Notes: generated from the sequence alone by a model not told the origin. A stretch of DNA of 64,000 nucleotides from Salinispora tropica CNB-440 (GCF_000016425.1 NC_009380.1:682001-746000); one strand, 5' to 3'. Shown: positions 16,692-27,013, numbered from the stretch's first letter. Translations and numbers: made by a program.

Positions 16692-17684
16692 ATGATGACG
16701 GCAGCGATCGTGGCGCAGGGGTTGGTGAAGCGGTACGGCGAGACGACCGCGCTCAACGGTTTCGACCTCGAGGTGGCCGAGGGCACTGTGCTCGGCCTGC
16801 TCGGCCCCAACGGCGCGGGAAAGACGACGGCGGTGCGGGTGTTCGCTACCCTGATCGAGCCGGATGCGGGGCACGCGGAGATCGCCGGGCTCGACGTGGT
16901 CCGGCAGGCCGGCCAGGTCCGCCAGACAATCGGCCTGTCTGGCCAGTATGCCGCTGTCGACGACATCCTCACCGGGCAGGAAAATCTCGAACTGCTCGGC
17001 AGGCTGCACCATCTCGGCAGGCGTGGCGCGCGGTCTCGGGCAAAGGAGCTCCTCGAACGGTTCGGGCTCACCGAGGCGGCGAACCGCAGGCTCAAGGAGT
17101 ACTCCGGTGGCATGCGGCGCAGACTCGACCTGGCGGGCGCACTCGTGGCCCGACCGAAGGTGCTCATCCTCGATGAACCAACCACTGGACTCGACATCCG
17201 CAGCAGGGAAGCCACCTGGGAGACCGTCGGCGAGTTGGTGTCTGGTGGGTCCACGCTGCTGCTCACAACCCAGTACCTGGAAGAGGCGGACCGGTTCGCC
17301 GACCGCATCGCCGTGATCGAGCACGGTGTCGTCCTAGCCGGCGGCACGCCTGACGAGCTGAAGGACCAGGTCGGTGGTCATCGGCTCGAGGTGACCCTAT
17401 CCCGCCCCGCAGACCTCTCCCGGGCCCGCAGCGTGCTCGCGCCGGTCGCGGCGGGCGAGGCGGTATCCGACGAGGCGGAGGGTCGCCTCGCGGTGACCGT
17501 CGCGGCCGCCGACGGCGTGCTGGTGGACGGGATACGGCGCCTCGATGCGGCCGGGATCGAGGTCATTGACGCGTCGCTACGCAGACCCACACTAGACGAT
17601 GTGTTCCTGGCACTCACGGGCCACATCGCCGAGACCACCACAGAGCCCGCGTCCGAGCAAGAGACGCAGGAGGCAGTGCGATGA
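16692..17684 (+). CDS. ABC transporter ATP-binding protein, DrrA/daunorubicin-resistance type
   Basis: 330 residues. Walker A is GPNGAGKTT (about residue 38), the signature is YSGGMRRRLDLAGAL, Walker B is VLILDEPTTGLD, and the switch is LLLTTQYLEEADRFADR. A C-terminal DrrA-type accessory domain occupies the last 100 residues. CAGGAG lies 3 bases before ATG 16692 (6 before ATG 16695). Coupled to the permease by an ATGA overlap. DrrAB-type pumps export hydrophobic natural products and give self-resistance, which fits the surrounding tailoring enzymes. Confidence 0.9.
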   Translation: MMTAAIVAQGLVKRYGETTALNGFDLEVAEGTVLGLLGPNGAGKTTAVRVFATLIEPDAGHAEIAGLDVVRQAGQVRQTIGLSGQYAAVDDILTGQENLELLGRLHHLGRRGARSRAKELLERFGLTEAANRRLKEYSGGMRRRLDLAGALVARPKVLILDEPTTGLDIRSREATWETVGELVSGGSTLLLTTQYLEEADRFADRIAVIEHGVVLAGGTPDELKDQVGGHRLEVTLSRPADLSRARSVLAPVAAGEAVSDEAEGRLAVTVAAADGVLVDGIRRLDAAGIEVIDASLRRPTLDDVFLALTGHIAETTTEPASEQETQEAVR

Positions 17685-18484
17685 GTTCTTTGGTGATGAC
17701 CGTCGGCGACGGGATGGTCTTGGCGAAGCGGAACCTGATCAGGACGCTGCGAATGCCCGACCTGTTCATGTCCTCCCTGATCATGCCGATCATGTCCACA
17801 CTGCTGTTTGCCTACATATTCGGCAGTGCTATCGAGGCACCCGGGGTGTCCTACCGGGAGTTCCTACTCGCCGGCGTGTTCGTGCAAACCGTCGTGTTCA
17901 ATTCGGTGATCACAGGTGCCGGACTTGCCGAGGATATCCAAAGAGGCATCGTTGACCGATTTCGGTCACTGCCGATCTCATCCTATTCGGTGTTGTTCGG
18001 ACGGACTGCCAGCGATCTGGCGAACAACGTGTTGTCGCTGGCCGTCATGGTGCTGGCCGGGCTACTGGTCGGATGGCGGATCGACAGTTCGTTCGGCGAG
18101 GGTGTGGCGGGTCTTCTGCTCCTGCTGGCGTTCGCCTATGCACTGTCGTGGCTACTCGCCGTAGTCGGCTTGTCCGTGCGGGCGCCGGAGGTCGTGAGCA
18201 ACGCCAGCTTCATGGTGATCATGCCACTGTCGTTCATCGCCAACACCTACGTCAGCCCCGAGGGCTTTCCCGGGCCGCTGCGCGTGATCGCCGAGTGGAA
18301 CCCCGTTTCCGCCGTGGCGCAGGCGGCGCGGGAGCTGTTTGGCAACACCAACCCGGCCTACCCGCCGCCTGACGTCTGGCCGCTGCAGAACCCGATAGTC
18401 GCGTCGATCGGGTGGATCGTACTCATCCTTGTGATCTTCGTACCACTGGCCACGCACCGATACCGCAAGGCGGTGCGCCGCTGA
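17681..18484 (+). CDS. ABC-2 type permease, DrrB-like
   Basis: 267 residues with six predicted membrane segments and the ABC-2 signature region (GIVDRFRSLPISSYSVLFGRTASDLANNV). The C-terminal part has FIANTYVSPEGFPGPLRVIAEWNPVSA, characteristic of DrrB permeases. The ATG overlaps the stop of the ATPase gene. Together they should form a homodimeric-type exporter for a hydrophobic compound; the cargo is probably made by the neighbouring genes (inference). A strong hairpin follows the stop. Confidence 0.9.
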   Translation: MSSLVMTVGDGMVLAKRNLIRTLRMPDLFMSSLIMPIMSTLLFAYIFGSAIEAPGVSYREFLLAGVFVQTVVFNSVITGAGLAEDIQRGIVDRFRSLPISSYSVLFGRTASDLANNVLSLAVMVLAGLLVGWRIDSSFGEGVAGLLLLLAFAYALSWLLAVVGLSVRAPEVVSNASFMVIMPLSFIANTYVSPEGFPGPLRVIAEWNPVSAVAQAARELFGNTNPAYPPPDVWPLQNPIVASIGWIVLILVIFVPLATHRYRKAVRR

Positions 18485-18495
18485 CCGAGTAGGCT

Positions 18496-18532
18496 CCGCG
18501 CGCCCGGGACGGACACCGTCCCGGGCGCGCGG
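18496..18532. terminator. Bidirectional hairpin terminator, 17-bp perfect stem
   Basis: CCGCGCGCCCGGGACGG (18496-18512) pairs exactly with 18516-18532 around the 3-base loop ACA. It lies between the convergent permease and SnoaL-like genes, 11 bases after one stop and 5 bases after the other, so it can end both transcripts. Confidence 0.85.
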
Positions 18533-18537
18533 TGTCT

Positions 18538-18969
18538 TCACAGCGGCAGGCCGAGCTGGGTCGCGACGGTCAGGAAGTCGTAGTACAGCTTGCCGTTGGC
18601 GATCCTGCCGTCTCGGAAGCAGTAGAGCTCACAGCTCAGCCCGCGGATCCGGTTACCTGTCGGCGGGTGGATGTCCCCGTTCGGCAGCGGGAACGGCGCT
18701 GTATGTGTGCCCTCGTTGACCACCTCGGCCACGGCGATGTCCCCGCACATGATCAGGTTGACGATCTCGACACGTGCGTCCGGCATTGGCGCCCGGTTCA
18801 GCTCCTGGCGCCTGCGCCACCCCGCCGGCCCATGGACGACCTCGCCGGTCGGTACCTCAACGCCCTCGTAGTCCTCAGTCAGCAGCGCCATAGCACCGTC
18901 GAGATTGTTCTCATTAAAGTTCCGGTACAACGCGCGGAGGGTCTGCTCGTTGCGGCTTTGCTGAGTCAT
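18538..18969 (-). CDS. SnoaL-like (NTF2-fold) protein
   Basis: 143 residues from ATG 18969, with GGAGA 7 bases upstream. The pattern EQTLRALYRNFNENNLDGAMALLTEDYEG, then GPAGWRRRQELNRAPMPDARVEIVNL and a C-terminal FRDGRIANGKLYYDFLTVATQLG is that of the SnoaL-like/ester-cyclase group. It may be a cyclase, hydratase or ligand-binding protein. It diverges from the second FG-GAP gene over about 200 bases. It is a second, only distantly similar NTF2-like protein in the block. Confidence 0.8.
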   Translation of the reverse strand: MTQQSRNEQTLRALYRNFNENNLDGAMALLTEDYEGVEVPTGEVVHGPAGWRRRQELNRAPMPDARVEIVNLIMCGDIAVAEVVNEGTHTAPFPLPNGDIHPPTGNRIRGLSCELYCFRDGRIANGKLYYDFLTVATQLGLPL

Positions 18970-19136
18970 ATCGTGATCTCCGTCCGATTCCGCCGGTACC
19001 TTTCCATGCCCGTTGTATCCGACGCCCGGACCTGCTCCCTTCTTATTGTCTGCGAATTTCACCGGACCAAGATCCGAAAAACCGCGCAAGGCAGAAAAAG
19101 TTTCCCCGCTGCATCTCGGCCTATAACGGGAGTGAG

Positions 19137-19150
19137 CTTGGCATGCCAAG
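19137..19150. promoter_or_regulatory. Perfect 14-bp palindrome CTTGGCATGCCAAG
   Basis: A perfect palindrome ends 24 bases before the GTG start of the second FG-GAP lipoprotein, in the spacer shared with the divergent SnoaL-like gene. Length and symmetry suit a dimeric regulator. No other copy was noticed in the window. The regulator is unknown. Confidence 0.45.
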
Positions 19151-19174
19151 GAACTGCGAATGCGAGGAGGACCT

Positions 19175-20398
19175 GTGCGCAAGAATGCGGTAGGTAGGTG
19201 GTGGTTCGCGGCGCCGGTCGCAGTGGCGTTGGTGGCCTCCGGTTGCACCACGGACAACGACGGCGGGGAGCAGCCGCCGCCTACAACCTCGGCGACGTCG
19301 GCCACCCCGGCCCTACCAGTGGAGCCAAGGACTCCCGAGCCGGGCCCACTGCCGGCGATACCCGCCGCGTTCGCGTCCGCCGCGGTCTATCCTGCCGGCG
19401 ACGCAGCCGCGGACATCCTCGCGGCGGATCTGAACAACGACGGCCACCTCGACCTCGCTACGCCGAACTACAACTCGAATGACGTCGCGGTGCTGATGGC
19501 AGACGGCACCGGCGGCTTCCTGCCACCCGTTGCCCTAGCCGCTGGTCGCACGCCGAACGGTCTGGTTGCCGGCGACTTCAACGGCGACAACTGGCTGGAC
19601 CTCGTCGCGGCGAACCTGGGATCGGACGAGATTTCGGTGTACCTGAATGACGGCCAGGGCAGATTCGGCGAACCGGTGTTCACCCCCGCGGGCGATGGCG
19701 CAGCACGGATCGTGGCCCGGGACCTGAACGGCGACGGCAACCTCGACCTGGCAACCCCGAACCTCAATGGCGACGACGTGACCGTACTGCTCGGCGACGG
19801 GCAGGGCGGGTTCGGCGAAGCGTCGCACTTCGCGGCCGGAGACGGTGCGCTGCGCCTGTCGATCGCCGATATCACGCGTGACGACAAACTGGACCTGATC
19901 GTGTCGAACTACAACGCCGGCAGCATCAGCGTCCTCGAGGGTGACGGCCGTGGTCGCTTCGGCCCGCCGTCGGACTATCCGGCGGGCGACACGGCCTCCG
20001 GAGCGGCGCTTGCGGATTTCAACGGCGACGGCGCACTGGACGTCGCGAGCGCGTTGTATGAGGTCGACCAGGTTGCGGTGCTGCTCGGCGACGGACAGGG
20101 CGGGTTCGGCGCCCCGACGATTCTGACCTCCGGGGTGCACCCGGGTGACCTCGCCACCGGCGACTTCAACGGTGACGGCTACCAGGACATCGTGGCGCCG
20201 AACTTCGACTCCGACGACGTGACGCTATTCCATGGCGACGGGCGGGGTGGGTTCGCCGTACCAGAAAACATCGCTGTCGGCGCGGGGGCACCCGCGATTG
20301 TGGTGACGGACTTCAACGGTGACGGCAAATCCGACTTCGCAACGGCGAACTCCCTGGACGACAACGTGTCGGTGCTGCTCAACACCACCGGCGGCTGA
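19175..20398 (+). CDS. FG-GAP/VCBS-repeat lipoprotein (copy 2)
   Basis: About 407 residues from GTG 19175, which follows AGGAGG by 4 bases; ATG 19160 (5 residues earlier, AAGGA upstream) is an alternative. The lipobox VASGC ends the signal peptide, and a Pro/Thr/Ser-rich linker of about 45 residues spans to the propeller. Seven FG-GAP repeats follow (DLNNDGHLD, DFNGDNWLD, DLNGDGNLD, DITRDDKLD, DFNGDGALD, DFNGDGYQD, DFNGDGKSD); the fourth has a weakened calcium loop. Paralogue of the 15437 gene. Membrane-anchored, extracytoplasmic, partner unknown. Confidence 0.85.
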   Translation: MRKNAVGRWWFAAPVAVALVASGCTTDNDGGEQPPPTTSATSATPALPVEPRTPEPGPLPAIPAAFASAAVYPAGDAAADILAADLNNDGHLDLATPNYNSNDVAVLMADGTGGFLPPVALAAGRTPNGLVAGDFNGDNWLDLVAANLGSDEISVYLNDGQGRFGEPVFTPAGDGAARIVARDLNGDGNLDLATPNLNGDDVTVLLGDGQGGFGEASHFAAGDGALRLSIADITRDDKLDLIVSNYNAGSISVLEGDGRGRFGPPSDYPAGDTASGAALADFNGDGALDVASALYEVDQVAVLLGDGQGGFGAPTILTSGVHPGDLATGDFNGDGYQDIVAPNFDSDDVTLFHGDGRGGFAVPENIAVGAGAPAIVVTDFNGDGKSDFATANSLDDNVSVLLNTTGG

Positions 20399-20478
20399 CA
20401 TCGGTTGACGGATTGTCCCCATCGGCCACACAGCCGAGATGTTTCCACCCGGGCTCCTGGTCGGGAACACCAACGCGG

Positions 20479-20512
20479 AGTGCTGTGCGCCCTCACCAGG
20501 GCGCACAGCACT
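20479..20512. terminator. Bidirectional hairpin terminator, 15-bp stem
   Basis: AGTGCTGTGCGCCCT (20479-20493) pairs perfectly with 20498-20512 around the loop CACC. It lies between the convergent lipoprotein gene and hydrolase gene and can serve both. Confidence 0.85.
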
Positions 20513-20605
20513 TGTCGTCACGCACCTGCGGCTCTGGTGGGGCGGAGCCAGCGTCATGAGGAAGACGCCGTGGGCCCCGCCCCGGTCGTGGTGGGGATTC
20601 CGGGA

Positions 20606-21965
<1,360 letters not shown>

Positions 21966-22284
21966 GGGCCCAGTCTCGCGACCTGGGGGTTCACCTGGGG
22001 TGGCAGGGAGTGGCTCGCGTTCACCCACGTTCCCCGGACTGCCGTTGTCGCAGCCCAGGAGCACACCCGGAGCACACGTACCCCGGGTTGCGACCGGCTG
22101 ATGCCCGCGGTGACCCGCACTGGCGCCGGTTTACCCGGGTTGGCATCCGCTGGAGAGCACACACCTCCCACATCATCGAAGATCAACGAAGGGCCGGTGG
22201 GTGACGGGACCTACTGGATGGACGTCGAGGAGCTGGCGAGCTGGGCCGCCTCACGCGGTAACTCCGCCTGACCCGACTGGGTGC

Positions 22285-22323
22285 CGAAGCGGGCCCTGGC
22301 GGAGTTCGCCAGGGCCCGCTTCG
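22285..22323. terminator. Hairpin terminator, 17-bp perfect stem, 3' of the sensor kinase gene
   Basis: CGAAGCGGGCCCTGGCG (22285-22301) pairs exactly with 22307-22323 around GAGTT. It lies 6 bases beyond the stop of the minus-strand kinase gene. On the other side is a short plus-strand coding-like tail (WMDVEELASWAASRGNSA, ending 22271), the apparent end of a lost gene, so the hairpin was probably bidirectional. Confidence 0.85.
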
Positions 22324-22328
22324 TCCGG

Positions 22329-23438
22329 TCAGACCTGCGCCTGTCCCGCCGGTGGCAGGACCACCTTGACCATCGCGCCACCGCCCGGGACGTTCTCGGC
22401 CCGTACCCGTCCCCCGTGGGCGCTGACCACGGCTCGCACGATGGCGAGCCCGATTCCCGACCCGCCGTTGCCCCGGTCCCGAGCGGTGTCGACCCGGTAG
22501 AAGCGTTCGAAGATGTGCGGGAGGTGCTGCGCCGGGATGCCGGGACCGGTGTCGGCCACCGCCAGCTCCACACTTCTGGCACCGCCGATCACGTGTACCG
22601 TGACCGTCCCGCCCTCGGGCGTGTGCCGTAGCGCGTTGTCCAGCAGGTTGCCGAGTACCTGCCCCATCCGCTGTGGGTCGACGTCGACCTGCGGGGACGG
22701 GCGAAGGTCGCTCCGCAGCGTCACGCCCTTGCCGGCGTAGCGGGGCCAAGCCGCGGCCACGGCATCCCGGACCAGGTCCCCCGGGGCCGTCCGTACCGGG
22801 TGCAGGTCGAGCTGATGTGTCTCGGCGCGGGAGACCGCGGCGATGTCGTCGGCGAGGCGGTGCAGCCGATCGGTCTGGGCACGCAGCACCGACTGGAGGT
22901 CTTCGTCGTCGACGGCGACGCCGTCCTCAGCCGCTTCGAGGTACGCCTCGATGGTGGCGAGCGGGGTGCGCAGTTCGTGGCCGAGGTCGGCGAGGAGCCG
23001 TCGCCGGGTCGCTTCGACGGTCTCCAGGCGTTCCGCCATGGTGTTGAAGGAGTCCGCGAGGATCTTGAGCTCGTTGCCGAGGCCAGGGTCGGCCATGCGG
23101 ACGTCGTAGTGCCCGTCGGTGAGGCTGGCCGACGCGTACGCGAAGTGAGTGACCGGGCGGGCGATCCGCCGTGTCGCGTACGCACTGGCCGCCAGCGCCG
23201 CAATCAGCGAGGCGAGCAGACCGACACCGAGCGCGAGCGCGTTCGCCGAGGCGTACGCCTGCTCGACGTGCCAGCGCGCCTCGGCACCGACCTCCCCGCC
23301 GACCCGCCCCAGGTGCGCATGGAAGATCCGGGGTCCCACTGCGACGGCGACCAGCCCCAGGGTCAGTCCGCCCACGGCGAGCACGAGCACCTGCGCGGCG
23401 AAGAGCCGCACCGCGAGGTTGACGCGCCGGAGGTTCAC
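22329..23438 (-). CDS. Sensor histidine kinase of an OmpR-type two-component system
   Basis: 369 residues starting at GTG 23438, whose GTGA overlaps the regulator's stop. Two membrane helices (about residues 9-31 and 58-80) flank a short extracytoplasmic loop of about 30 residues. A HAMP domain (RRIARPVTHFAYASASLTDGHY) follows. The phosphoacceptor is in LADLGHELRTPL, and the ATPase has N box NLLDNALRH, G1 DTGPGIP, F box FERFYR and G2 GSGIGLAIV. The very small sensor loop suits metal or envelope sensing. Operon with the regulator and BNR protein, facing a multicopper oxidase: a copper sensor is likely (inference). Confidence 0.9.
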   Translation of the reverse strand: MNLRRVNLAVRLFAAQVLVLAVGGLTLGLVAVAVGPRIFHAHLGRVGGEVGAEARWHVEQAYASANALALGVGLLASLIAALAASAYATRRIARPVTHFAYASASLTDGHYDVRMADPGLGNELKILADSFNTMAERLETVEATRRRLLADLGHELRTPLATIEAYLEAAEDGVAVDDEDLQSVLRAQTDRLHRLADDIAAVSRAETHQLDLHPVRTAPGDLVRDAVAAAWPRYAGKGVTLRSDLRPSPQVDVDPQRMGQVLGNLLDNALRHTPEGGTVTVHVIGGARSVELAVADTGPGIPAQHLPHIFERFYRVDTARDRGNGGSGIGLAIVRAVVSAHGGRVRAENVPGGGAMVKVVLPPAGQAQV

Positions 23439-24157
23439 GACTGCGGTCTCATCCGGTAGCCGATGCCCCGTACGGTGAGGATGAACCGGGGACGGGCGGG
23501 GCCGTCGCCGAGCTTGCGGCGCAGGTGTCCGATGTGTACGTCGACCAGGCGCTCGTCGCCCACCCACCCGTCCCCCCACACCGCGGTGATCAGCTGGGCG
23601 CGGCTCAGCGCGACGTTCGGCCGGCCGGACAGAACCGCCAGCAGATCGAACTCGGTGCGGGTGAGCGGCACGGGCACCTCGTCGAGGCGGGCCTCGCGGG
23701 CCGGCACGTCCACCTCCAGTGGACCGAACCGGCGCAGTGCCGGCTCTGGCCTGATGCGCGGCTGGCGTGGGCGACGCCGCATCGCCGCGACGCGGGCGAC
23801 GAGTTCTCGAGGGCTGAACGGCTTGGTGAGGTAGTCGTCGGCCCCGACACCGAGCCCGGTCAGCTTGTCGGTCTCCTCCGTGCGGGCGGTCAGCATGATG
23901 ACGTAGCAATCGCTGAACGCCCGCAACCGCCGGCACACCTCCACACCGTCGAGGCCGGGCAACATCAGGTCAAGGACAACGACGTCGGGCTCGTCCTCCC
24001 GCGCGGCGTCCAGCGCCGCCGGGCCGTCAAAGACGCAGCGCACCTGGTAGCCGTCGCGTTCGAGGTAGCTCGCGACGACCTTGGCGAGGCTCTGTTCGTC
24101 GTCGACGACCAGCACTCGTCCATTCGTGTCCTGGTCCCTCGCGGCCCTGCTCCTCAC
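23435..24157 (-). CDS. OmpR/PhoB-type response regulator
   Basis: 240 residues from GTG 24157 (GTGA overlap with the previous stop). The receiver has VLVVDDEQ, the phosphorylated Asp in VVVLDLMLPG, and KPFSPREL with the conserved Lys. The winged-helix DNA-binding domain (TRTEFDLLAVLSGRPNVALSRAQL, then VDVHIGHLRRKLGD, and a closing IGYRMRP) completes the OmpR form. The likely target is the divergent promoter of the multicopper oxidase, where TGAAGAT occurs twice 11 bases apart, the usual spacing of OmpR/PhoB-family sites. Confidence 0.9.
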   Translation of the reverse strand: MRSRAARDQDTNGRVLVVDDEQSLAKVVASYLERDGYQVRCVFDGPAALDAAREDEPDVVVLDLMLPGLDGVEVCRRLRAFSDCYVIMLTARTEETDKLTGLGVGADDYLTKPFSPRELVARVAAMRRRPRQPRIRPEPALRRFGPLEVDVPAREARLDEVPVPLTRTEFDLLAVLSGRPNVALSRAQLITAVWGDGWVGDERLVDVHIGHLRRKLGDGPARPRFILTVRGIGYRMRPQS

Positions 24158-25092
24158 TCCGGTGCGTACCGATCGGTCCAGGTGGCACCGCCGTCGGTGC
24201 TGGCGACAACCCGGTCACCGCTGAGCGCGGCGAAGAGGGTGCCGTCCTGCACGGCGAAGCTGTCGGGCTCACCTGGCACGGCACCGCGCCGCTGCCACTG
24301 CCCCCCGCCGTCGGTCGACGACCAGACCGCTCCGTCCCGGGCGACCGCCCACACGCCGGTGCGGTCCCAGGCCAGCAGGCCGACAGCGGGAGTGTCGGGC
24401 ACCGACTGCCAACTGCGGCCACCGTCGGTGGAGCGCTGCAGGCCGTCGCGTCCGACGGCGAGGACGGTCCCGCCGTCGATCGGGCTGACTGCGAACGCGC
24501 CGATCGCCGTCCGGGAACGTTGCTCCCAGCTCCGCTGGTCGGCGCTGACCATGAACGCGCCGTCGGTCGAGTTGTAGCCGTAGACCGAGCCGTGGGCGAC
24601 CTGGAGCCCGTGGAAGTCCGCCGCACCGGAGAGCGACTTCTCCTGCCAGGTCGCGCCACCGTCGGTCGACTCGATCAGGCCTACGTTGGCCGGACCGTGC
24701 GCGGAGTGGCCGGAGGCCAGGAAATGCTGGGGGCCGACCACGGTGAAGCCCATCAGGTCCAGATCGTCCTTCGACACGCGTACGGCGGTCCGCGGATCGT
24801 CGATGCGGAACAGACCGACGTGCGTGGCGACGTGCAGGGCGCTGCTGCCCGGGTCGATCGCGATCCCGTGGACGTGCCCGAACCCCTGGTTCCCGGCATC
24901 ACCTGTGGTGTGGTCGTCCGAAGATCCCTGACCGCGTAGGGCGAACACCACCACGGCGGTGAGGACGGCCAGCCCGGCCAGCGCCGCGATGACGATCTTC
25001 CGTGTCGGTGCGGCCGACGCACTGCGACCCTGCGTCTTCCGCCCGGATCCGGGCGTGCTGCGCGGTCGCATCGGCTGCGACGTCCTGCTCAT
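24154..25092 (-). CDS. Membrane-anchored BNR/sortilin-like repeat protein (F510_1955 type)
   Basis: 312 residues. A cytoplasmic basic N-terminus, one membrane helix (about residues 31-50) and an extracytoplasmic beta-propeller follow. HVHGIAIDP at its start and repeated S/STDGGATW or STDGGRSWQS Asp-box (BNR) motifs are visible; FGHVHGIAIDPG is typical of the family called F510_1955 glycosylhydrolase. Enzymatic activity is unproven. These proteins are often near copper genes. It is the first gene of the operon with the two-component system (GTGA overlap). Confidence 0.8.
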   Translation of the reverse strand: MSRTSQPMRPRSTPGSGRKTQGRSASAAPTRKIVIAALAGLAVLTAVVVFALRGQGSSDDHTTGDAGNQGFGHVHGIAIDPGSSALHVATHVGLFRIDDPRTAVRVSKDDLDLMGFTVVGPQHFLASGHSAHGPANVGLIESTDGGATWQEKSLSGAADFHGLQVAHGSVYGYNSTDGAFMVSADQRSWEQRSRTAIGAFAVSPIDGGTVLAVGRDGLQRSTDGGRSWQSVPDTPAVGLLAWDRTGVWAVARDGAVWSSTDGGGQWQRRGAVPGEPDSFAVQDGTLFAALSGDRVVASTDGGATWTDRYAPE

Positions 25093-25217
25093 CGGTTACG
25101 TCCACTTCCTCGTCGTTGACCCAACCGCCCGGAGTGCCCCCGGGTGCGGCTTCAGGGTGACCTCTCGTCCCTCTCAACCATGGCGCGAAGCCGGCGGAAC
25201 GACCCCATCGGGGGCCA

Positions 25218-25235
25218 TGAAGATTCTCTGAAGAT
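25218..25235. promoter_or_regulatory. TGAAGAT direct repeats 11 bp apart in the divergent copper-locus promoter
   Basis: TGAAGAT occurs at 25218-25224 and 25229-25235, exactly one helical turn apart, in the 209-base space between the BNR/two-component operon and the multicopper oxidase. Tandem hepta repeats with 11-bp period are the classic form of OmpR/PhoB-family binding sites, so the linked regulator probably binds here. Confidence 0.6.
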
Positions 25236-25301
25236 GCGGCCCGATCCCTACGTGCCGGGCCGGCGGTTAATCATGCTGGAGACGGACACCAAGGAGTTTT
25301 C

Positions 25302-26828
25302 ATGGCATTGCTGCTCACCCGTCGCCACCTGCTTGCCGGGACCGCTGGCGCTGTCGGTCTCGCCGGGACCGCCGGCATCGTTGCCGTCGCCGCCGAACGC
25401 GCTGCCCCGAAACTGGTCGACCCCCACGCCGAGGCCATCCGCCGAGCCGAACTGGCCCGGCGCCGATCCGGCGCCGCCACCGTCCGCGCCACCCTCAACC
25501 CCCGCCCGGTGACCCTGGATCTCGGCGGCGTGACAGTCGACACCTGGGGCTATGCCGAGGCCGCCACCGGCCCGCTGATCAGGGCGAAGGCCGGCGACCG
25601 GCTCCGCGTCGACGTGGTCAACGACCTACCCACGGACACCAGCGTGCACTGGCACGGCGTCGCGATGCGCAACGACATGGACGGCGTCCCCGGCGTCACG
25701 CAGGACCCGATCGGCGCGGGCGGGCATTTCACCTACGAGTTCATCCTGCCCGACCCGGGAACCTACTTCTACCACCCGCACTCCGGCGTGCAGCTCGACC
25801 GGGCGCTCCACGGCGTCCTGATAGTGGACGACCCGAACGACGCAGGCCGCTACGACCAGGAGTGGATCGTCGTCCTCGACGACTGGGTCGACGGCACCGG
25901 TCGCACGCCGGACGACGTCCTGGCCGCCCTCGGCGCGGACATGAGCGGCATGCACGGCGGGCACGGCATGCCTGGCATGAACCACGGCGCCGGGATGCCG
26001 ATGGGCGGCGGTGAGATGGAGACCATGATGTCGCCGCTGCTCGGCGGCGCGGGCGACATTGACTACCCGCACTACCTGATCAACGGCCGGGTGCCGGCCG
26101 CCCCCGTCACGCTCACCGCCCGGCCCCGTCAGCGGGTACGCATTCGGCTGGTGAACGCCGCCTCCGACACCGCGTTCCGGGTGGCGCTGGGCGGACACCG
26201 GCTGACTGTCACGCACAGCGACGGATTCCCGGTTGTCCCGGACGTCACCGACGCACTGGTCGTCGGGATGGGGGAGCGGGTCGACGTCGAGGTCGTCGTC
26301 GCCGACGGGGCGTTCCCCCTGGTCGCGGTCGCCGAGGGCAAGACGGGGCAGGCGCTCGCGGTGGTCCGGACCGGAGGCGGTAGGCCACCGTCGGCCCAGG
26401 TACGCGCGGCCGAACTCGACCGGCGCGTCATCCTCACCAACCAGCTGCGGGCCGACGACAGCGTGCAGCTGCCCCAGCGCTCCCCGGACCGGACCCACGA
26501 CCTGGTTCTCGGCGGCAGCATGATGCCCTACCGCTGGACCATCAATGGCAAGACCTTCGGCGACGCCGAGTCGCTCCTGGTGCGGGAGGGCGAACGGGTA
26601 CGGCTGCGGATGGTCAACCAGACGATGATGTTCCACCCCATGCACGTGCACGGGCACACCTTCGCCCTCCGCGACGGTGGCCCCCGAAAGGACACCGTCA
26701 TCGTGACCCCGCGCCAGACCGTCACCGTCGACCTTGACGCGGACAACCCCGGACAGTGGATGACCCACTGCCACAACATCTACCACGCCGAGACCGGAAT
26801 GATGATCAACCTCGCCTACCAGCTATGA
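25302..26828 (+). CDS. Tat-exported multicopper oxidase (CueO/CopA/laccase-like)
   Basis: 508 residues. Tat signal TRRHLLAGTAG and a hydrophobic stretch open the protein. The four copper-binding motifs are present: HWHG (about 113), YHPHSG (about 161), HPMHVHGH and the C-terminal HCHNIYHAETGM. Three cupredoxin domains are expected. A Met/His-rich insert (MSGMHGGHGMPGMNHG and on) near residues 206-240 is like those that bind cuprous ions in CueO. It probably oxidises Cu(I) outside the membrane and gives copper tolerance. AAGGAG is 6 bases before ATG 25302. Diverges from the two-component operon. Confidence 0.92.
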   Translation: MALLLTRRHLLAGTAGAVGLAGTAGIVAVAAERAAPKLVDPHAEAIRRAELARRRSGAATVRATLNPRPVTLDLGGVTVDTWGYAEAATGPLIRAKAGDRLRVDVVNDLPTDTSVHWHGVAMRNDMDGVPGVTQDPIGAGGHFTYEFILPDPGTYFYHPHSGVQLDRALHGVLIVDDPNDAGRYDQEWIVVLDDWVDGTGRTPDDVLAALGADMSGMHGGHGMPGMNHGAGMPMGGGEMETMMSPLLGGAGDIDYPHYLINGRVPAAPVTLTARPRQRVRIRLVNAASDTAFRVALGGHRLTVTHSDGFPVVPDVTDALVVGMGERVDVEVVVADGAFPLVAVAEGKTGQALAVVRTGGGRPPSAQVRAAELDRRVILTNQLRADDSVQLPQRSPDRTHDLVLGGSMMPYRWTINGKTFGDAESLLVREGERVRLRMVNQTMMFHPMHVHGHTFALRDGGPRKDTVIVTPRQTVTVDLDADNPGQWMTHCHNIYHAETGMMINLAYQL

Positions 26829-27013
26829 GCTGCCCGGACACGTGAATGGTCCGGCCACCGTCGTCGCCCCGACTTCCCGGGGCCGTCTCGCTGGACATCA
26901 GACTCCCCTGCTGCTCCTTCTCGCCGTGGCATCGGGAAGGTCCGCCCAAGAACCGACTCGTCGCTGCCCGGACCGGGGCTGACCACGCCGTTCCGCGGCA
27001 CCAGTAAACTGGC

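Noticed and set aside
22197..22271. Small gene ending WMDVEELASWAASRGNSA
   Set aside because: Only about 24 codons of coding-like sequence remain, without a start or ribosome-binding site. Best read as the end of a lost gene before the terminator.
23439..23936. N-terminal extension of the sensor kinase frame
   Set aside because: The frame continues upstream, but it overlaps the response regulator antisense-free in a different frame, with no start site. GTG at 23438 couples with the regulator's stop and gives a normal kinase length.
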